From Halospeciosus flavus (GTDB lineage: Archaea; Halobacteriota; Halobacteria; Halobacteriales; Halobacteriaceae): a stretch of DNA of 64,000 nucleotides. The stretch is taken from assembly GCF_029814175.1 (NCBI RefSeq), contig NZ_CP122312.1, positions 1,798,001 to 1,862,000 on the forward strand. The letters run 5' to 3'. Numbering within the stretch: position 1 is the first letter of the stretch; each line of letters starts with the position of its first letter. Of this stretch, positions 24,824 through 33,562 are shown one piece after another. Made by a program: the position numbers and the translations under genes. The notes below the pieces were generated by a model. The model saw nothing but the letters and a program-made list of their open reading frames with translations. It was not told where the DNA came from and did no database searches.

Positions 24824-25984
24824 ATGTTAGACTTCGTCGACCTCGAAGCGGACCTCGACGCCGAGGAGCGGATGATTCGCGATACGGCCCGAGAGTTCGT
24901 CCAGCAGGAGGTCAAACCCGACATCGGCGAGCACTTCGTCGAGGGGACGTTCCCGACCGACCTCATCACCGAGATGGGCGAGATGGGCTTCTACGCGCCG
25001 AACCTCGAAGGGTACGGCCTTCCCAACGTCTCCGAGCGCGCGTACGGACTCCTGATGCAGGAACTGGAAGCCGGCGACTCCGGCCTGCGCTCGATGGCCA
25101 GCGTGCAGGGCGCACTCGTCATGTACCCCATCCACGCCTACGGCAGCGAGGCGCAAAAGGAGAAGTGGCTCCCCGACATGGGGACGGGTGAGGCGGTCGG
25201 TTGCTTCGGTCTCACCGAACCCGAACACGGCTCGAACCCCTCGGCCATGGAGACCCGCGCCGAGAAGGACGGCGACGAGTACGTCCTCAACGGCGCGAAG
25301 ACCTGGATCACGAACTCCCCCATCGCCGACGTCGCCATCGTGTGGGCGAAAGACCGCTCGGACGACGACACCGTCCGCGGCTTCCTCGTCGAGACGGACC
25401 GCGACGGCGTCTCCACGAACAAGATCGAGGAGAAACTCTCGCTGCGCGCCTCGATCACGGGCGAAATCGGTCTCAACGACGTCCGCATCCCCGAGGAGAA
25501 CGTCCTGCCGGGCGTGAAGGGGATGAAGGGACCGCTCTCCTGTCTCACGCAGGCCCGCTACGGCATCGCCTGGGGGGCGGTCGGCGCCGCCCGCGACGCC
25601 TTCGAGGAGGCCCGCGAGTACGCCACCGACCGCGAGCAGTTCGGCAAGCCCATCGGCAAGTTCCAACTCCAGCAGGAGAAACTCGCCGAGCAGGCCACCC
25701 AGATAACCACGTCGCAACTGCTCGTCCACCGGCTCTCCGAGCTCAAAGAGCGCGGCGACCTCACGCCCCAGCAGGTGTCGATGGCCAAGCGCAACAACGT
25801 CCGGATGGCTCGCGAGATGTCCCGCCTCGCCCGCGAGCAACTCGGCGGCAACGGCATCAGCACCGACTACTCGCCGATGCGCCACCTCGCGAACATGGAG
25901 ACCGTCTACACCTACGAGGGAACTCACGACATCCACACGCTCGTCCTCGGTCAGGAACTGACCGGGTTCGCCGCCTACGAGTAG
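24824..25984 (+). CDS. acyl-CoA dehydrogenase, glutaryl-CoA dehydrogenase type
   Basis: This 386-residue FAD enzyme of the acyl-CoA dehydrogenase family has CFGLTEPEHGSNPSAM, WITNSPIADV, the arginine-bearing SLRASITGEIG, and a C-terminal VYTYEGTHDIHTLVLGQELTG carrying the catalytic Glu. These last blocks and the N-terminal RSMASVQGALVMYPI are characteristic of glutaryl-CoA dehydrogenase, which oxidises and decarboxylates glutaryl-CoA to crotonyl-CoA. The CaiB/BaiF CoA-transferase downstream could supply the CoA thioester, pointing to glutarate or lysine/tryptophan breakdown. Substrate is inferred. Confidence 0.82.
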   Translation: MLDFVDLEADLDAEERMIRDTAREFVQQEVKPDIGEHFVEGTFPTDLITEMGEMGFYAPNLEGYGLPNVSERAYGLLMQELEAGDSGLRSMASVQGALVMYPIHAYGSEAQKEKWLPDMGTGEAVGCFGLTEPEHGSNPSAMETRAEKDGDEYVLNGAKTWITNSPIADVAIVWAKDRSDDDTVRGFLVETDRDGVSTNKIEEKLSLRASITGEIGLNDVRIPEENVLPGVKGMKGPLSCLTQARYGIAWGAVGAARDAFEEAREYATDREQFGKPIGKFQLQQEKLAEQATQITTSQLLVHRLSELKERGDLTPQQVSMAKRNNVRMAREMSRLAREQLGGNGISTDYSPMRHLANMETVYTYEGTHDIHTLVLGQELTGFAAYE

Positions 25985-26094
25985 TCGAGTCGAGGGCCGC
26001 GACCGCTCCGGCGGACTCGTTCGACGCGAGCGCCACCGCACTCTCTGCTTCTCCCGGCCGTAGCGGCAGTGCTGTCGGCTACGGCTGTCCGACC

Positions 26095-27042
26095 ATGACG
26101 AATCCACGAACGGTCTCCGACGCACTCGCATCGTTCACCGACGACTACGACGTCCGCGCCGAACTCCACGCCGTCCCGCCGCACGCGGTCTACGAGGTCC
26201 GCGTCGACGGCACTCACGCGGTCTGCAAGGTCGCGCGCGGCCCGAAGGCCGACCTGTCGATGGAGGCGGCCGCCCTCCGCTACGTCGCGCGTGAGACGTC
26301 CCTCCCCGTCCCACGCGTACTGGCCGCCGGCGACGGGTTCTTCGTCGCCGAGTGGTGCGACGACGCACCCGACCCCGACGCGGACACCGTCTCCACCGAG
26401 AAGGCCCGCGCGATGGGCGAAGGGTTGGCGACGCTCCACGCCGAAACCGAGTCGGCCGTCGAGTCCTGTGGCTTCCTCGCGGGCCGTCCGCGCGAGGACC
26501 CCGAACTCCGCCTCGACCCCCACGAGTCGTGGGCCGCGACGGCCGCCGACCACGTCGACGACTGCGTGACGTTCCTCCGACGCGTCGGCGACGACGAGAG
26601 TGCCGCGCTCGCCGCCGACGTCCGCGAGTTCCTGCGCGCGCGGCCGGCCGTGTTCGAGGGCGTCGGCGACCCGGTGCTCTGTCACGGCAACTGGCTCCCG
26701 GCACACGTCGGCGTCACGGACGGGACCGTCACCTGTGTCCTCGACTTCGAACACGCACTCGCCGGCCCGCCCGAGTACGACTACTGGCGGACCGTCGGCC
26801 CGACCTTCGAGGGACCGGACGACGGCCGCGACGCGGCCTACTCGGCGTTCCACGCGGGCTACGAGTCCGTGCGGTCGCTCCCCGAGGGTCTCGACCGGCG
26901 GGCCGCCGCGTTCCGGGTAGTGAACTTCGTCTCCTACCTCCGGTCGCTACACGTCCAGCGCGGCCCACTCGACACGGCGGAGAAACGCGGCCTCGCGGCG
27001 ACGTTCCGCGAGGTCCTCCGCGACACCCTCGACGCCGAGTGA
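26095..27042 (+). CDS. aminoglycoside phosphotransferase-like kinase homologue
   Basis: This 315-residue protein has the APH/choline-kinase fold. An N-lobe with VYEVRVDGTHAVCKVARG (ATP-binding Lys45) and PRVLAAGDGFFVAEWC hinge is followed by a C-lobe with CHGNWLPAHVGV (about 196-207) and VLDFEHAL (Asp217). The usual Brenner motif HGDxxxxN reads HGN...H here, so the catalytic Asp is Asn199 and the metal-binding Asn is His204. Activity is therefore uncertain. It lies between the acyl-CoA dehydrogenase and CoA-transferase genes. ATG 26095 is the first methionine of the domain. Confidence 0.75.
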   Translation: MTNPRTVSDALASFTDDYDVRAELHAVPPHAVYEVRVDGTHAVCKVARGPKADLSMEAAALRYVARETSLPVPRVLAAGDGFFVAEWCDDAPDPDADTVSTEKARAMGEGLATLHAETESAVESCGFLAGRPREDPELRLDPHESWAATAADHVDDCVTFLRRVGDDESAALAADVREFLRARPAVFEGVGDPVLCHGNWLPAHVGVTDGTVTCVLDFEHALAGPPEYDYWRTVGPTFEGPDDGRDAAYSAFHAGYESVRSLPEGLDRRAAAFRVVNFVSYLRSLHVQRGPLDTAEKRGLAATFREVLRDTLDAE

Positions 27043-27147
27043 GGGGAGACGACTCCGGACGATGTCGTTCCAGTCTACTTCCAGTCGGTCTCCAACCCGA
27101 CTCGAACCCGATTGGAGCACCCGGTACGCGGCGACCGGAGTGTCGAC

Positions 27148-27155
27148 GCTTATGT
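27148..27155 (+). promoter_or_regulatory. TATA box for a leaderless mini-ORF and the CoA-transferase
   Basis: GCTTATGT lies 24-31 nt before the mini-ORF ATG at 27179, and about 60 nt before the CoA-transferase ATG. The spacing suggests that the transcript begins at the mini-ORF. Confidence 0.45.
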
Positions 27156-27178
27156 GACCGTCTATCGAACCGCCGACT

Positions 27179-27211
27179 ATGGTTCGAACGACCACACGGA
27201 GGAGTCGCTAA
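27179..27211 (+). CDS. mini-ORF (10 codons) overlapping the CoA-transferase start
   Basis: ATG 27179 to TAA 27209-27211 encodes MVRTTTRRSR. The stop overlaps the next gene's ATG (TAATG). A GGAGGA at 27198-27203 lies inside it and precedes the main start by 7 nt. It may couple or control translation; expression is unproven. Confidence 0.4.
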   Translation: MVRTTTRRSR

Positions 27212-28443
27212 TGGTCGGTGAAGCCCGCACCCCCGAGACCGACACCGGCCCGCTCGACGGCCTGACGGTGCTCGACGCCTCGCGCGTCCTCGTCGGTCCG
27301 TTCTGTACGATGCAACTCGGTGACCTCGGCGCCGAGGTCGTCAAGGTCGAGCGACCGGGCACCGGCGACCAGACGCGCGGGTGGCACCCGCCGACGTACG
27401 GCGACAGCGAGGAGGCCGCCTACTACCTGAGCGTCAACCGGAACAAGCGCTCGGTCGAACTCGACTTCGAGACCGAGGCCGGTCGGGAGGTGTTCCGCGA
27501 CCTCGCGAGCGAGGCCGACGTCGTCGTCGAGAACTTCCGCGTCGGCACCATGGAGAAGTGGGACCTCGGCTACGAGACCCTGCGGGAACTGAACCCCGAA
27601 CTCGTCTACTGCAAACTCTCCGGCTACGGCGAGTGGGGACCGGACCGCGACGCGCCCGCCTACGACATCATGATGCAAGCGCGCGGCGGCATGATGTCTA
27701 TCACCGGCGAAGAGGACGGCCCACCCGTCCGCATCGGCGTCGCCCTCGCCGACATCGGCGCCGGGATGTACGCCACGCAGGCGATCCTCGCCGCGCTCCT
27801 CGAACGCGAACTCGGCGACGGCGTCGGACAGAAGGTCGACGTCAGCCTCCTCGACGGACAGGTCGCGTGGACGTCCTACCAGGCGCTCAACTACTTCGCG
27901 ACCGGCGAGTCCCCGGGGCGAATGGGGTCGAAACACCCGAATCTCGCACCCTACCAGGCGTTCGAGACGCGCGACGGCTACGTGGTCGTCGCCGTCCCCT
28001 CGGAGAACATCTGGCCGAAGTTCTGTACGGCCATCGACCGCGAGGACCTCGTCGACGACCCGCGATACGAGACGAACGCCGACCGGGTCGACCACCTCGA
28101 CGAACTCGAAGCGACGCTCGCCGAGGAACTCGGCGACTACGACACCGACGAACTCCTCTCCGTTCTCGAAGAACACGGCGTCCCCGCGAGCGACGTCCGG
28201 AACATGGCGGAGGTGTTCGACGACCCGCAGGTCCAGGCGCGCGGGATGCTCGAACGGGTCGACCACCCGACCGCGGGCGAGGTGAAGATGCCGGGCAGTC
28301 CGATGCACCTCTCGCGGACGCCCACGTGCGTCGAGCGCTACCCACCACTCCTCGGCGAACACACCGAGGAGGTACTCCACGAGTACGGGTACGAAGACGC
28401 CGACGTCGAACGCCTCCGCGAAGCCGGCGCGTTCGGGGAGTAG
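27211..28443 (+). CDS. CaiB/BaiF-type (class III) CoA-transferase
   Basis: This 410-residue family III CoA-transferase moves CoA between acyl groups. The N-terminal GLTVLDASRVLVGPFCTMQLGDLGAEVVKVE, the conserved VNRNKRSVELD, the PAYDIMMQARGG active-site Asp region and the C-terminal GMLERVDHP block are all present. With the adjacent glutaryl-CoA-dehydrogenase type enzyme it may act as a succinyl-CoA:glutarate CoA-transferase, a partnership known in other organisms. A rare clear Shine-Dalgarno GGAGGA stands 7 nt before ATG 27211, fitting a start that follows a leader. Confidence 0.85.
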   Translation: MVGEARTPETDTGPLDGLTVLDASRVLVGPFCTMQLGDLGAEVVKVERPGTGDQTRGWHPPTYGDSEEAAYYLSVNRNKRSVELDFETEAGREVFRDLASEADVVVENFRVGTMEKWDLGYETLRELNPELVYCKLSGYGEWGPDRDAPAYDIMMQARGGMMSITGEEDGPPVRIGVALADIGAGMYATQAILAALLERELGDGVGQKVDVSLLDGQVAWTSYQALNYFATGESPGRMGSKHPNLAPYQAFETRDGYVVVAVPSENIWPKFCTAIDREDLVDDPRYETNADRVDHLDELEATLAEELGDYDTDELLSVLEEHGVPASDVRNMAEVFDDPQVQARGMLERVDHPTAGEVKMPGSPMHLSRTPTCVERYPPLLGEHTEEVLHEYGYEDADVERLREAGAFGE

Positions 28444-28643
28444 CACCCCTCGCTTTCTGGAGGAGAACGGATCCGGGAGTCCATCGTATCCATTTGGTGA
28501 GTGTTAGCAATGTATCGCCATCCAGCAAATACGTCCGGAACATGATTGATTATTATACACACTACCTCACATAGCTGTGTAATGAGACGTCACGTCACGG
28601 TTCGTGTTGCATGGACACATAGCCGGTCGGCGGAGGGTCGGCG

Positions 28644-30356
28644 ATGAGTGTCGCCGAGATCCTCATGGCGGTGCTCCCGCTCGTGAGCATCGCCTACCTG
28701 ATGGTCGCACGCTACTGGCCGGCGACGCGCGCGATGCCGGTCGCGTGGGTCGTCGCGGTGCTCGTCGGTATCGCTGGGTGGGGCATGTCGACGACGTGGG
28801 TCGCCGCCGCGACGATCTCCGGGTTCATCACCGCGGCACAGATCCTGTTCATCGTCTTCGGCGCGGTGCTCCTGCTGTACACGCTCAAGCAGACCGGTGC
28901 GTTCGACGCCATCAACGCCGGGTTCGCCTCGGTGAGCGAGGACCGTCGCGTGCAGGTGGTCCTCCTCGTCTTCCTGATGGGGTCGTTCATCGAGGGTGCG
29001 GCCGGGTTCGGGACGCCCGCCGCCGTCGTCGGCCCGCTCCTGGTGGGACTCGGCTTCCCGCCGCTCGCGGCCGTCGTCGTCGCCCTCACGGGCAACATCA
29101 TGGCCATCACGTTCGGCGCCGTCGGGACGCCGCTGGTCATCGGTCTCGAAGACGTCTTCTCGGAGTCCGCGATGGTCACCAGCGACCTCGCCGCCACCGG
29201 GATGACCGTCCACGAGTGGGTCGCACAGATCGCGGTCTTCGCGGCGACCTACCACGCCATCGTCGGTATCGCGCTGCCGTTCATCGGCGTCGCGATGATG
29301 ACGCGCTTCTTCGGCGAGGAGCGCTCCATCGAGCCCGCACTCGACGCGCTCCCGCTCTGTCTGTTCGCGTGGGCGTCGTTCGCCGTCCCCTACTGGCTGA
29401 CCGCCTACTTCCTCGGTCCAGTCTTCCCCGGACTCCTCGGCGCGATGATCGGTCTCGTCGTCACGGTGTCGGTCCTCAAACTCGGCTACCTCCACCCCGA
29501 CGAGGAGTGGGACTTCGGGCCGCAGGAGAACTGGCCCGAGCACTGGACCGGCGACATCGAACCCGGTGAGACCTCCTCGAAGTCCGGCGCCATCGCCGCG
29601 GACGGCGGTATCGTCACCGCCGAGATGCCGCTCTGGAAGGCGTGGACGCCCTACGTCGGTCTCGCCGCGCTGCTCGTCGCCACGCGGACGATCGGTCCGC
29701 TCACCGACTTCCTCCAGTCGACGCTCGTGCTCGTCTGGCAGGACATCCTCGGGACGGGGCTGAGTGGGAGCTTCGCCTTCCTCTACCTCCCCGGTGCGGT
29801 GTTCCTCGCCATCCACCTGCTGACGATTCCGCTCCACGGCATGTCGAAACAGGAGATCACGAGCGCGTGGACGGAGACCATCCAGAAGGTCGCGCCCGCG
29901 ACGGTCGCACTCCTCTTCGCCGTCGGCACCGTCCAGATCATGATCCAGTCGGGGACCGCGACCGGCGGCCAGAGCATGCTGCAGGTGCTCTCGACGGCCA
30001 CCGCGAACACCGCGGGCGGCATCTACCCGTTCTTCGCGCCGCTCGTCGGCGCCTTCGGTGCGTTCCTCGCTGGGTCGAACACCGTCAGCGACATCCTCTT
30101 CGGGACGTTCCAATACGGCGTCGCGACTGAACTCGGCGTCTCCCGGACGGTCCTCGTCGGCGCACAGGCCGTCGGGGGTGCCATCGGGAACCTCATCGCC
30201 GTCCACAACGTCGTCGCCGCGCTCGCGGTCGTCGGCCTCGTGGGCCAGGAGGGACGGGTCATCCGCTACGAACTCATCCCCCTCGCGTACTACGCGACGG
30301 CCACGGGCATCCTCGTGATGCTCTTCTCCTACGTCGTCTTCCCGTCGACGTTCTGA
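28644..30356 (+). CDS. lctP: L-lactate permease (LctP family)
   Basis: This 570-residue polytopic transporter has 12 or more hydrophobic helices and the family signature QTGAFDAINAGFASVSEDRRVQ together with FIEGAAGFGTPAAVVGPLL and GSNTVSDILFGTFQY. LctP members import L-lactate or glycolate by proton symport. A C-terminal FVSYV-like helix ends it normally. The 200-nt upstream gap contains the inverted repeat CACATAGCTGTG (28568-28579) and AT-rich DNA, possibly the promoter and operator. The gene is single; no lactate dehydrogenase lies adjacent. Confidence 0.9.
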   Translation: MSVAEILMAVLPLVSIAYLMVARYWPATRAMPVAWVVAVLVGIAGWGMSTTWVAAATISGFITAAQILFIVFGAVLLLYTLKQTGAFDAINAGFASVSEDRRVQVVLLVFLMGSFIEGAAGFGTPAAVVGPLLVGLGFPPLAAVVVALTGNIMAITFGAVGTPLVIGLEDVFSESAMVTSDLAATGMTVHEWVAQIAVFAATYHAIVGIALPFIGVAMMTRFFGEERSIEPALDALPLCLFAWASFAVPYWLTAYFLGPVFPGLLGAMIGLVVTVSVLKLGYLHPDEEWDFGPQENWPEHWTGDIEPGETSSKSGAIAADGGIVTAEMPLWKAWTPYVGLAALLVATRTIGPLTDFLQSTLVLVWQDILGTGLSGSFAFLYLPGAVFLAIHLLTIPLHGMSKQEITSAWTETIQKVAPATVALLFAVGTVQIMIQSGTATGGQSMLQVLSTATANTAGGIYPFFAPLVGAFGAFLAGSNTVSDILFGTFQYGVATELGVSRTVLVGAQAVGGAIGNLIAVHNVVAALAVVGLVGQEGRVIRYELIPLAYYATATGILVMLFSYVVFPSTF

Positions 30357-30386
30357 GCGGGACCCCGAACCCCTCTTTCTGCCGAC

Positions 30387-31394
30387 TCAGTTCGAGGAGG
30401 AGTCGTCGTTCGCGCCGTCCCAGAGTTCGCCGCGGTTCTCGTAGTTGTCGCCGTCCGCCGACGTCCCGTCCTGACTGTTCTGACTCCCCGGGCGGACGAG
30501 GATGCCACCGCCGGAGGTCACGGCGACGTCGAACTCGCCGAGGGCGACGTCGCGGATGGCCTTCTGCGTCGGCGAGTGGAGGCGGTCCCAGCGGAGAGCG
30601 TCGTCCGTCGGCGTACGCTGGAAGATGCGGCCACCCGCCCCCGCGGCGAGCAACGCCTGCTTCTCGCTGTCGAAGGCGTGGAGCGCGCCCGACCCGAGGT
30701 CGATGGGCGTCCACGAGTGGTAGGAGTCGTCGTAGCGGTAGATGCGCCCGCTCCCCGCGGCGACGTACACCCGCCCTTCGGCCGTCGCGTGGATGTCGTA
30801 GAACGTGGTCTGGGCGTTGACGACGCCGATATCCTCCCACCCGTCCTCTTTCGTGGTCTTGAACGCGTTCCCGGAGGTGTCGACCGCGTAACCCGTCCCG
30901 TCGGGGCCCGCGGCGAGGGCCGCGATAGTCGACCCGGACCCGGGCTTTCGCGTGGCGCCCCACTGGACGTCGAAGCCGTCGATCGCGAAGGCGAGCACCT
31001 CACCGCTCCCGTTGGAGGCGAGGGCCTTCTCGCTCCCGCTCGGCCCGGCGACGGCGATACCCCGCCACGTGGAAGTCATCCCCTCGGGGAAGGAGTAGTC
31101 GTACTTCCGGTGTTCGTTCACGTCGTAGCAACCCAGCGACCCGGAGTTGCCGAGGAACCAGACGCGCTTCCCGTCGTCGGTCACGTCGATGCCCCGGAGC
31201 GCGTTGTTGCGCGTCGCCGGCCCGTCCTCGATGACGGTCTTCCACTCACCCTCGTGGCGCGTCACGACCGTCCCGGACCCGCCCACCGCGAACGGTCCCG
31301 ACTCGGTCTGTACCACCTGGTAGAGCGTCTTCTGTGTCGGTGATTCGACGGATTGCCACTGCCGACTGTCGGCTGCCTGATCGAAGCCCCACAT
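30387..31394 (-). CDS. haloarchaeal beta-propeller protein
   Basis: This 335-residue protein has repeated blade-like segments of about 45 residues with W, G and D spacing, for example SPTQKTLYQVVQTESGPFAVGGSGTV, NNALRGIDVTDDGKRVWFLG and SPTQKAIRDVALGEFDVAVT. The first and last share SPTQK, consistent with ring closure. No signal peptide or membrane segment is seen, so it is likely cytoplasmic. The binding partner is unknown. A strong TATA sits 25-32 nt upstream of the ATG. Confidence 0.7.
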   Translation of the reverse strand: MWGFDQAADSRQWQSVESPTQKTLYQVVQTESGPFAVGGSGTVVTRHEGEWKTVIEDGPATRNNALRGIDVTDDGKRVWFLGNSGSLGCYDVNEHRKYDYSFPEGMTSTWRGIAVAGPSGSEKALASNGSGEVLAFAIDGFDVQWGATRKPGSGSTIAALAAGPDGTGYAVDTSGNAFKTTKEDGWEDIGVVNAQTTFYDIHATAEGRVYVAAGSGRIYRYDDSYHSWTPIDLGSGALHAFDSEKQALLAAGAGGRIFQRTPTDDALRWDRLHSPTQKAIRDVALGEFDVAVTSGGGILVRPGSQNSQDGTSADGDNYENRGELWDGANDDSSSN

Positions 31395-31418
31395 GTATAT
31401 TCAATTGTCTCCAGACGT

Positions 31419-31426
31419 GTATAAAA
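31419..31426 (-). promoter_or_regulatory. TATA box of the beta-propeller gene
   Basis: TTTTATAC on the minus strand lies 25-32 nt before ATG 31394, a near-ideal archaeal TATA for leaderless transcription. Confidence 0.7.
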
Positions 31427-31504
31427 GGACGACAGCACGTCGTGGCACGTCGGCACACGAAACGGCCGTGTCCTTTACCCGGACCCTCGGTGAATCACTC
31501 ACCG

Positions 31505-32500
31505 ATGTCCGGGGCTCCCGTCGACGAGTCGACGATCGGTCGGACGCCGCTCGTGGAGGTCGACCTCGACGTCCTCCCGACGGTGTACGCGAAACTGGAG
31601 TGGTTCAACTGCTACGACTGCGGGTTCGGCGGCGGGTCCGTGAAGACGCGCATCGCGAAGGCGATGCTCGACGCCGCCGAGGCCCGCGACGAGATTCGCG
31701 GGCGGACCATCGTCGAACCCTCCAGCGGGAACACGGGGACCGCGCTCGCGCGCATCGGGTCTTCGCGCGGGTACGACGTCGAAATCGTCACGCCGGAGTC
31801 ACCGAGCGAGACGAAGATCGAGGCCATTCAGGCCGCCGGCGGACGGGTCCGACGCGCGACCACCTACGAGATGATGTTGGAGCAGTGTGCGGACCTCCTC
31901 GAAGCGAACCCCGAGCAGTACTACCGCCCCAACCAGTACGCGAACCCGGCGAACCCGGGCGTCCACGCCGCCACTACCGGCCCCGAAATCTGGCGGCAGA
32001 CGGACGGCGAGGTCACGCACTTCGTCGCCGGCGCGGGCACCGGCGGGACGGTGACGGGTGTCGGCACCGCACTCCACCGCCGCGGCGACGTGACCGTCCA
32101 CGGCTTCGAACCCGCCGAACCCGAACACGCCATCGACGGTCTGAAGTACACCCGCGGGTCGCGTTTCCACGACCCCGACGTGTACGACGAGTCGGTGCTC
32201 GACGACTTCTTCACCGTCTCGACGGCCGACGCGTACGAGTGCGCCCGGTGGCTCCGCGAGCGCTACGCCGACCGCGAGGTGCGAGTCGTCGACACCGGCC
32301 AGCACGACGCGCCGACGGTCCGCGACCACCTCCGCGTCGGCGAGGAGTTCCTGGTCGGGACCTCCAGCGGCGCGGTCGTCGCGGCCGTCGAACGACTCGC
32401 CGCCGAGGGTGCGTTCGACGCCGACGACGTCGTGGTCGTCCCGTTCCCGGACCGTGGCGATCGCTACCGTCACCTGCCGCTGTGGGAAGACGTGCTGTGA
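31505..32500 (+). CDS. cysteine synthase-family PLP enzyme
   Basis: This 331-residue fold-type II PLP enzyme resembles O-acetylserine sulfhydrylase/cystathionine beta-synthase. The PLP lysine is in GGGSVKTRIAKAML (the usual form is NPGGSVKDR). The substrate loop EPSSGNTGTALA and the phosphate-binding GAGTGGTVTGV are clear, and GTSSGAVVAA closes the site. It probably makes cysteine. The next gene on this strand, after 219 nt, is ubaA, another sulfur-handling protein. ATG 31505 (MSGAPVDES) is chosen over an upstream in-frame start at 31334 that overlaps the divergent promoter. Confidence 0.82.
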   Translation: MSGAPVDESTIGRTPLVEVDLDVLPTVYAKLEWFNCYDCGFGGGSVKTRIAKAMLDAAEARDEIRGRTIVEPSSGNTGTALARIGSSRGYDVEIVTPESPSETKIEAIQAAGGRVRRATTYEMMLEQCADLLEANPEQYYRPNQYANPANPGVHAATTGPEIWRQTDGEVTHFVAGAGTGGTVTGVGTALHRRGDVTVHGFEPAEPEHAIDGLKYTRGSRFHDPDVYDESVLDDFFTVSTADAYECARWLRERYADREVRVVDTGQHDAPTVRDHLRVGEEFLVGTSSGAVVAAVERLAAEGAFDADDVVVVPFPDRGDRYRHLPLWEDVL

Positions 32501-32719
32501 GATGAGAAAGGAGAGAGATTCCCGTCGACGGGGAAGAGGACCGGCGAGGTTCCGATGGCGTCGGATGATTCCGGTCCGTCCCGTCACACTCCCCCCTCCG
32601 AGGAGTGTATCTAGGACGAGGGGACGCCCACACATAATCGGACGGGGCGAATATTCGGGACGGGGCGTGAATTGCCCGAGACCACCAACGGTTAACTCCC
32701 ACACCACCTATCGACACCC

Positions 32720-33547
32720 ATGTCCGGGCTCAACCTCGACCCGACGCAACTCGACCGGTACTCCCGGCACATCATCATGGAGGACGTCGGGCCGGCAGGC
32801 CAGCAGAAACTCCTCGACGCGGACGTCCTCGTCGTCGGCGCGGGCGGCCTCGGCGCGCCCGTCATCCAGTACCTCGCCGCCGCGGGCGTAGGGAGACTCG
32901 CCATCGTCGACGACGACGTCGTCGAGCGCTCGAACCTCCAGCGCCAGATAATCCACGCGGACGCCGACATCGGCCACCCGAAGGCCGAGAGCGCCCGCGA
33001 GTACGTCGAGCGACTCAACCCCGACGTCAATGTCGAGGTCCACGAGAAACGCCTCACCGCCGACAACGCAGAGGACCTGATTCGCGAGCGCGACTTCGTC
33101 GTCGACTGCTCGGACAACTTCGGGACGCGCTACCTTGTCAACGACGCCTGCGTCCTCCACGAGGTGCCGTTCAGCCACGGCGCCATCTACCGCTTCGAGG
33201 GGCAGGCCATCACCTTCGCCCACGAGGAGGACTCGCCGTGCTACCGCTGTCTCTTTCCCGAGGCGCCCGAGGAAGGCGTCGTTCCCGACTGCTCGGAGGC
33301 CGGCGTGCTGGGCATCCTCCCCGGCACCGTCGGGTGTATCCAGGCCACCGAGTGCGTGAAGGCACTACTCGACTACGGCGAACTCCTCGACGGCCGCCTG
33401 CTCTTCTACGACGCGGGCGACATGACGTTCGAGGAGGCACCCGTCGCGAAGAACCCGGAGTGTCCGCTCTGTGGCGAGGAACCCGAAATCGACTCCGTCC
33501 AGGAAGTGGAGTACTCGGGTGGCTGTACCATCGCCGACGCGGACTGA
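32720..33547 (+). CDS. ubaA: SAMP-activating E1-like adenylyltransferase UbaA
   Basis: This 275-residue HesA/MoeB/ThiF-family protein adenylates the C terminus of ubiquitin-like SAMP proteins for protein conjugation and for tRNA and molybdopterin sulfur transfer. The nucleotide loop VVGAGGLGAPV (39-49), Arg70-containing DDDVVERSNLQRQ, the CYRC (174-177) and CPLC zinc pairs and the candidate catalytic cysteine in VVPDCSEAGVLG (Cys191) are present. Length and motifs match H. volcanii UbaA. There is no rhodanese domain. The stop is 15 nt from the convergent oxidoreductase gene. Confidence 0.9.
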   Translation: MSGLNLDPTQLDRYSRHIIMEDVGPAGQQKLLDADVLVVGAGGLGAPVIQYLAAAGVGRLAIVDDDVVERSNLQRQIIHADADIGHPKAESAREYVERLNPDVNVEVHEKRLTADNAEDLIRERDFVVDCSDNFGTRYLVNDACVLHEVPFSHGAIYRFEGQAITFAHEEDSPCYRCLFPEAPEEGVVPDCSEAGVLGILPGTVGCIQATECVKALLDYGELLDGRLLFYDAGDMTFEEAPVAKNPECPLCGEEPEIDSVQEVEYSGGCTIADAD

Positions 33548-33562
33548 GACCGACGCCGACCC

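Noticed and set aside
25201..27042. A 613-residue frame spanning the acyl-CoA dehydrogenase and kinase-like genes
   Set aside because: The first 298 residues are an out-of-frame Arg/Pro-rich shadow of the dehydrogenase. Only the part from ATG 26095 has domain character.
28560..28590. Palindrome CACATAGCTGTG upstream of lctP as an operator
   Set aside because: A single 12-bp palindrome is weak evidence; it is mentioned with lctP but not called as a site.
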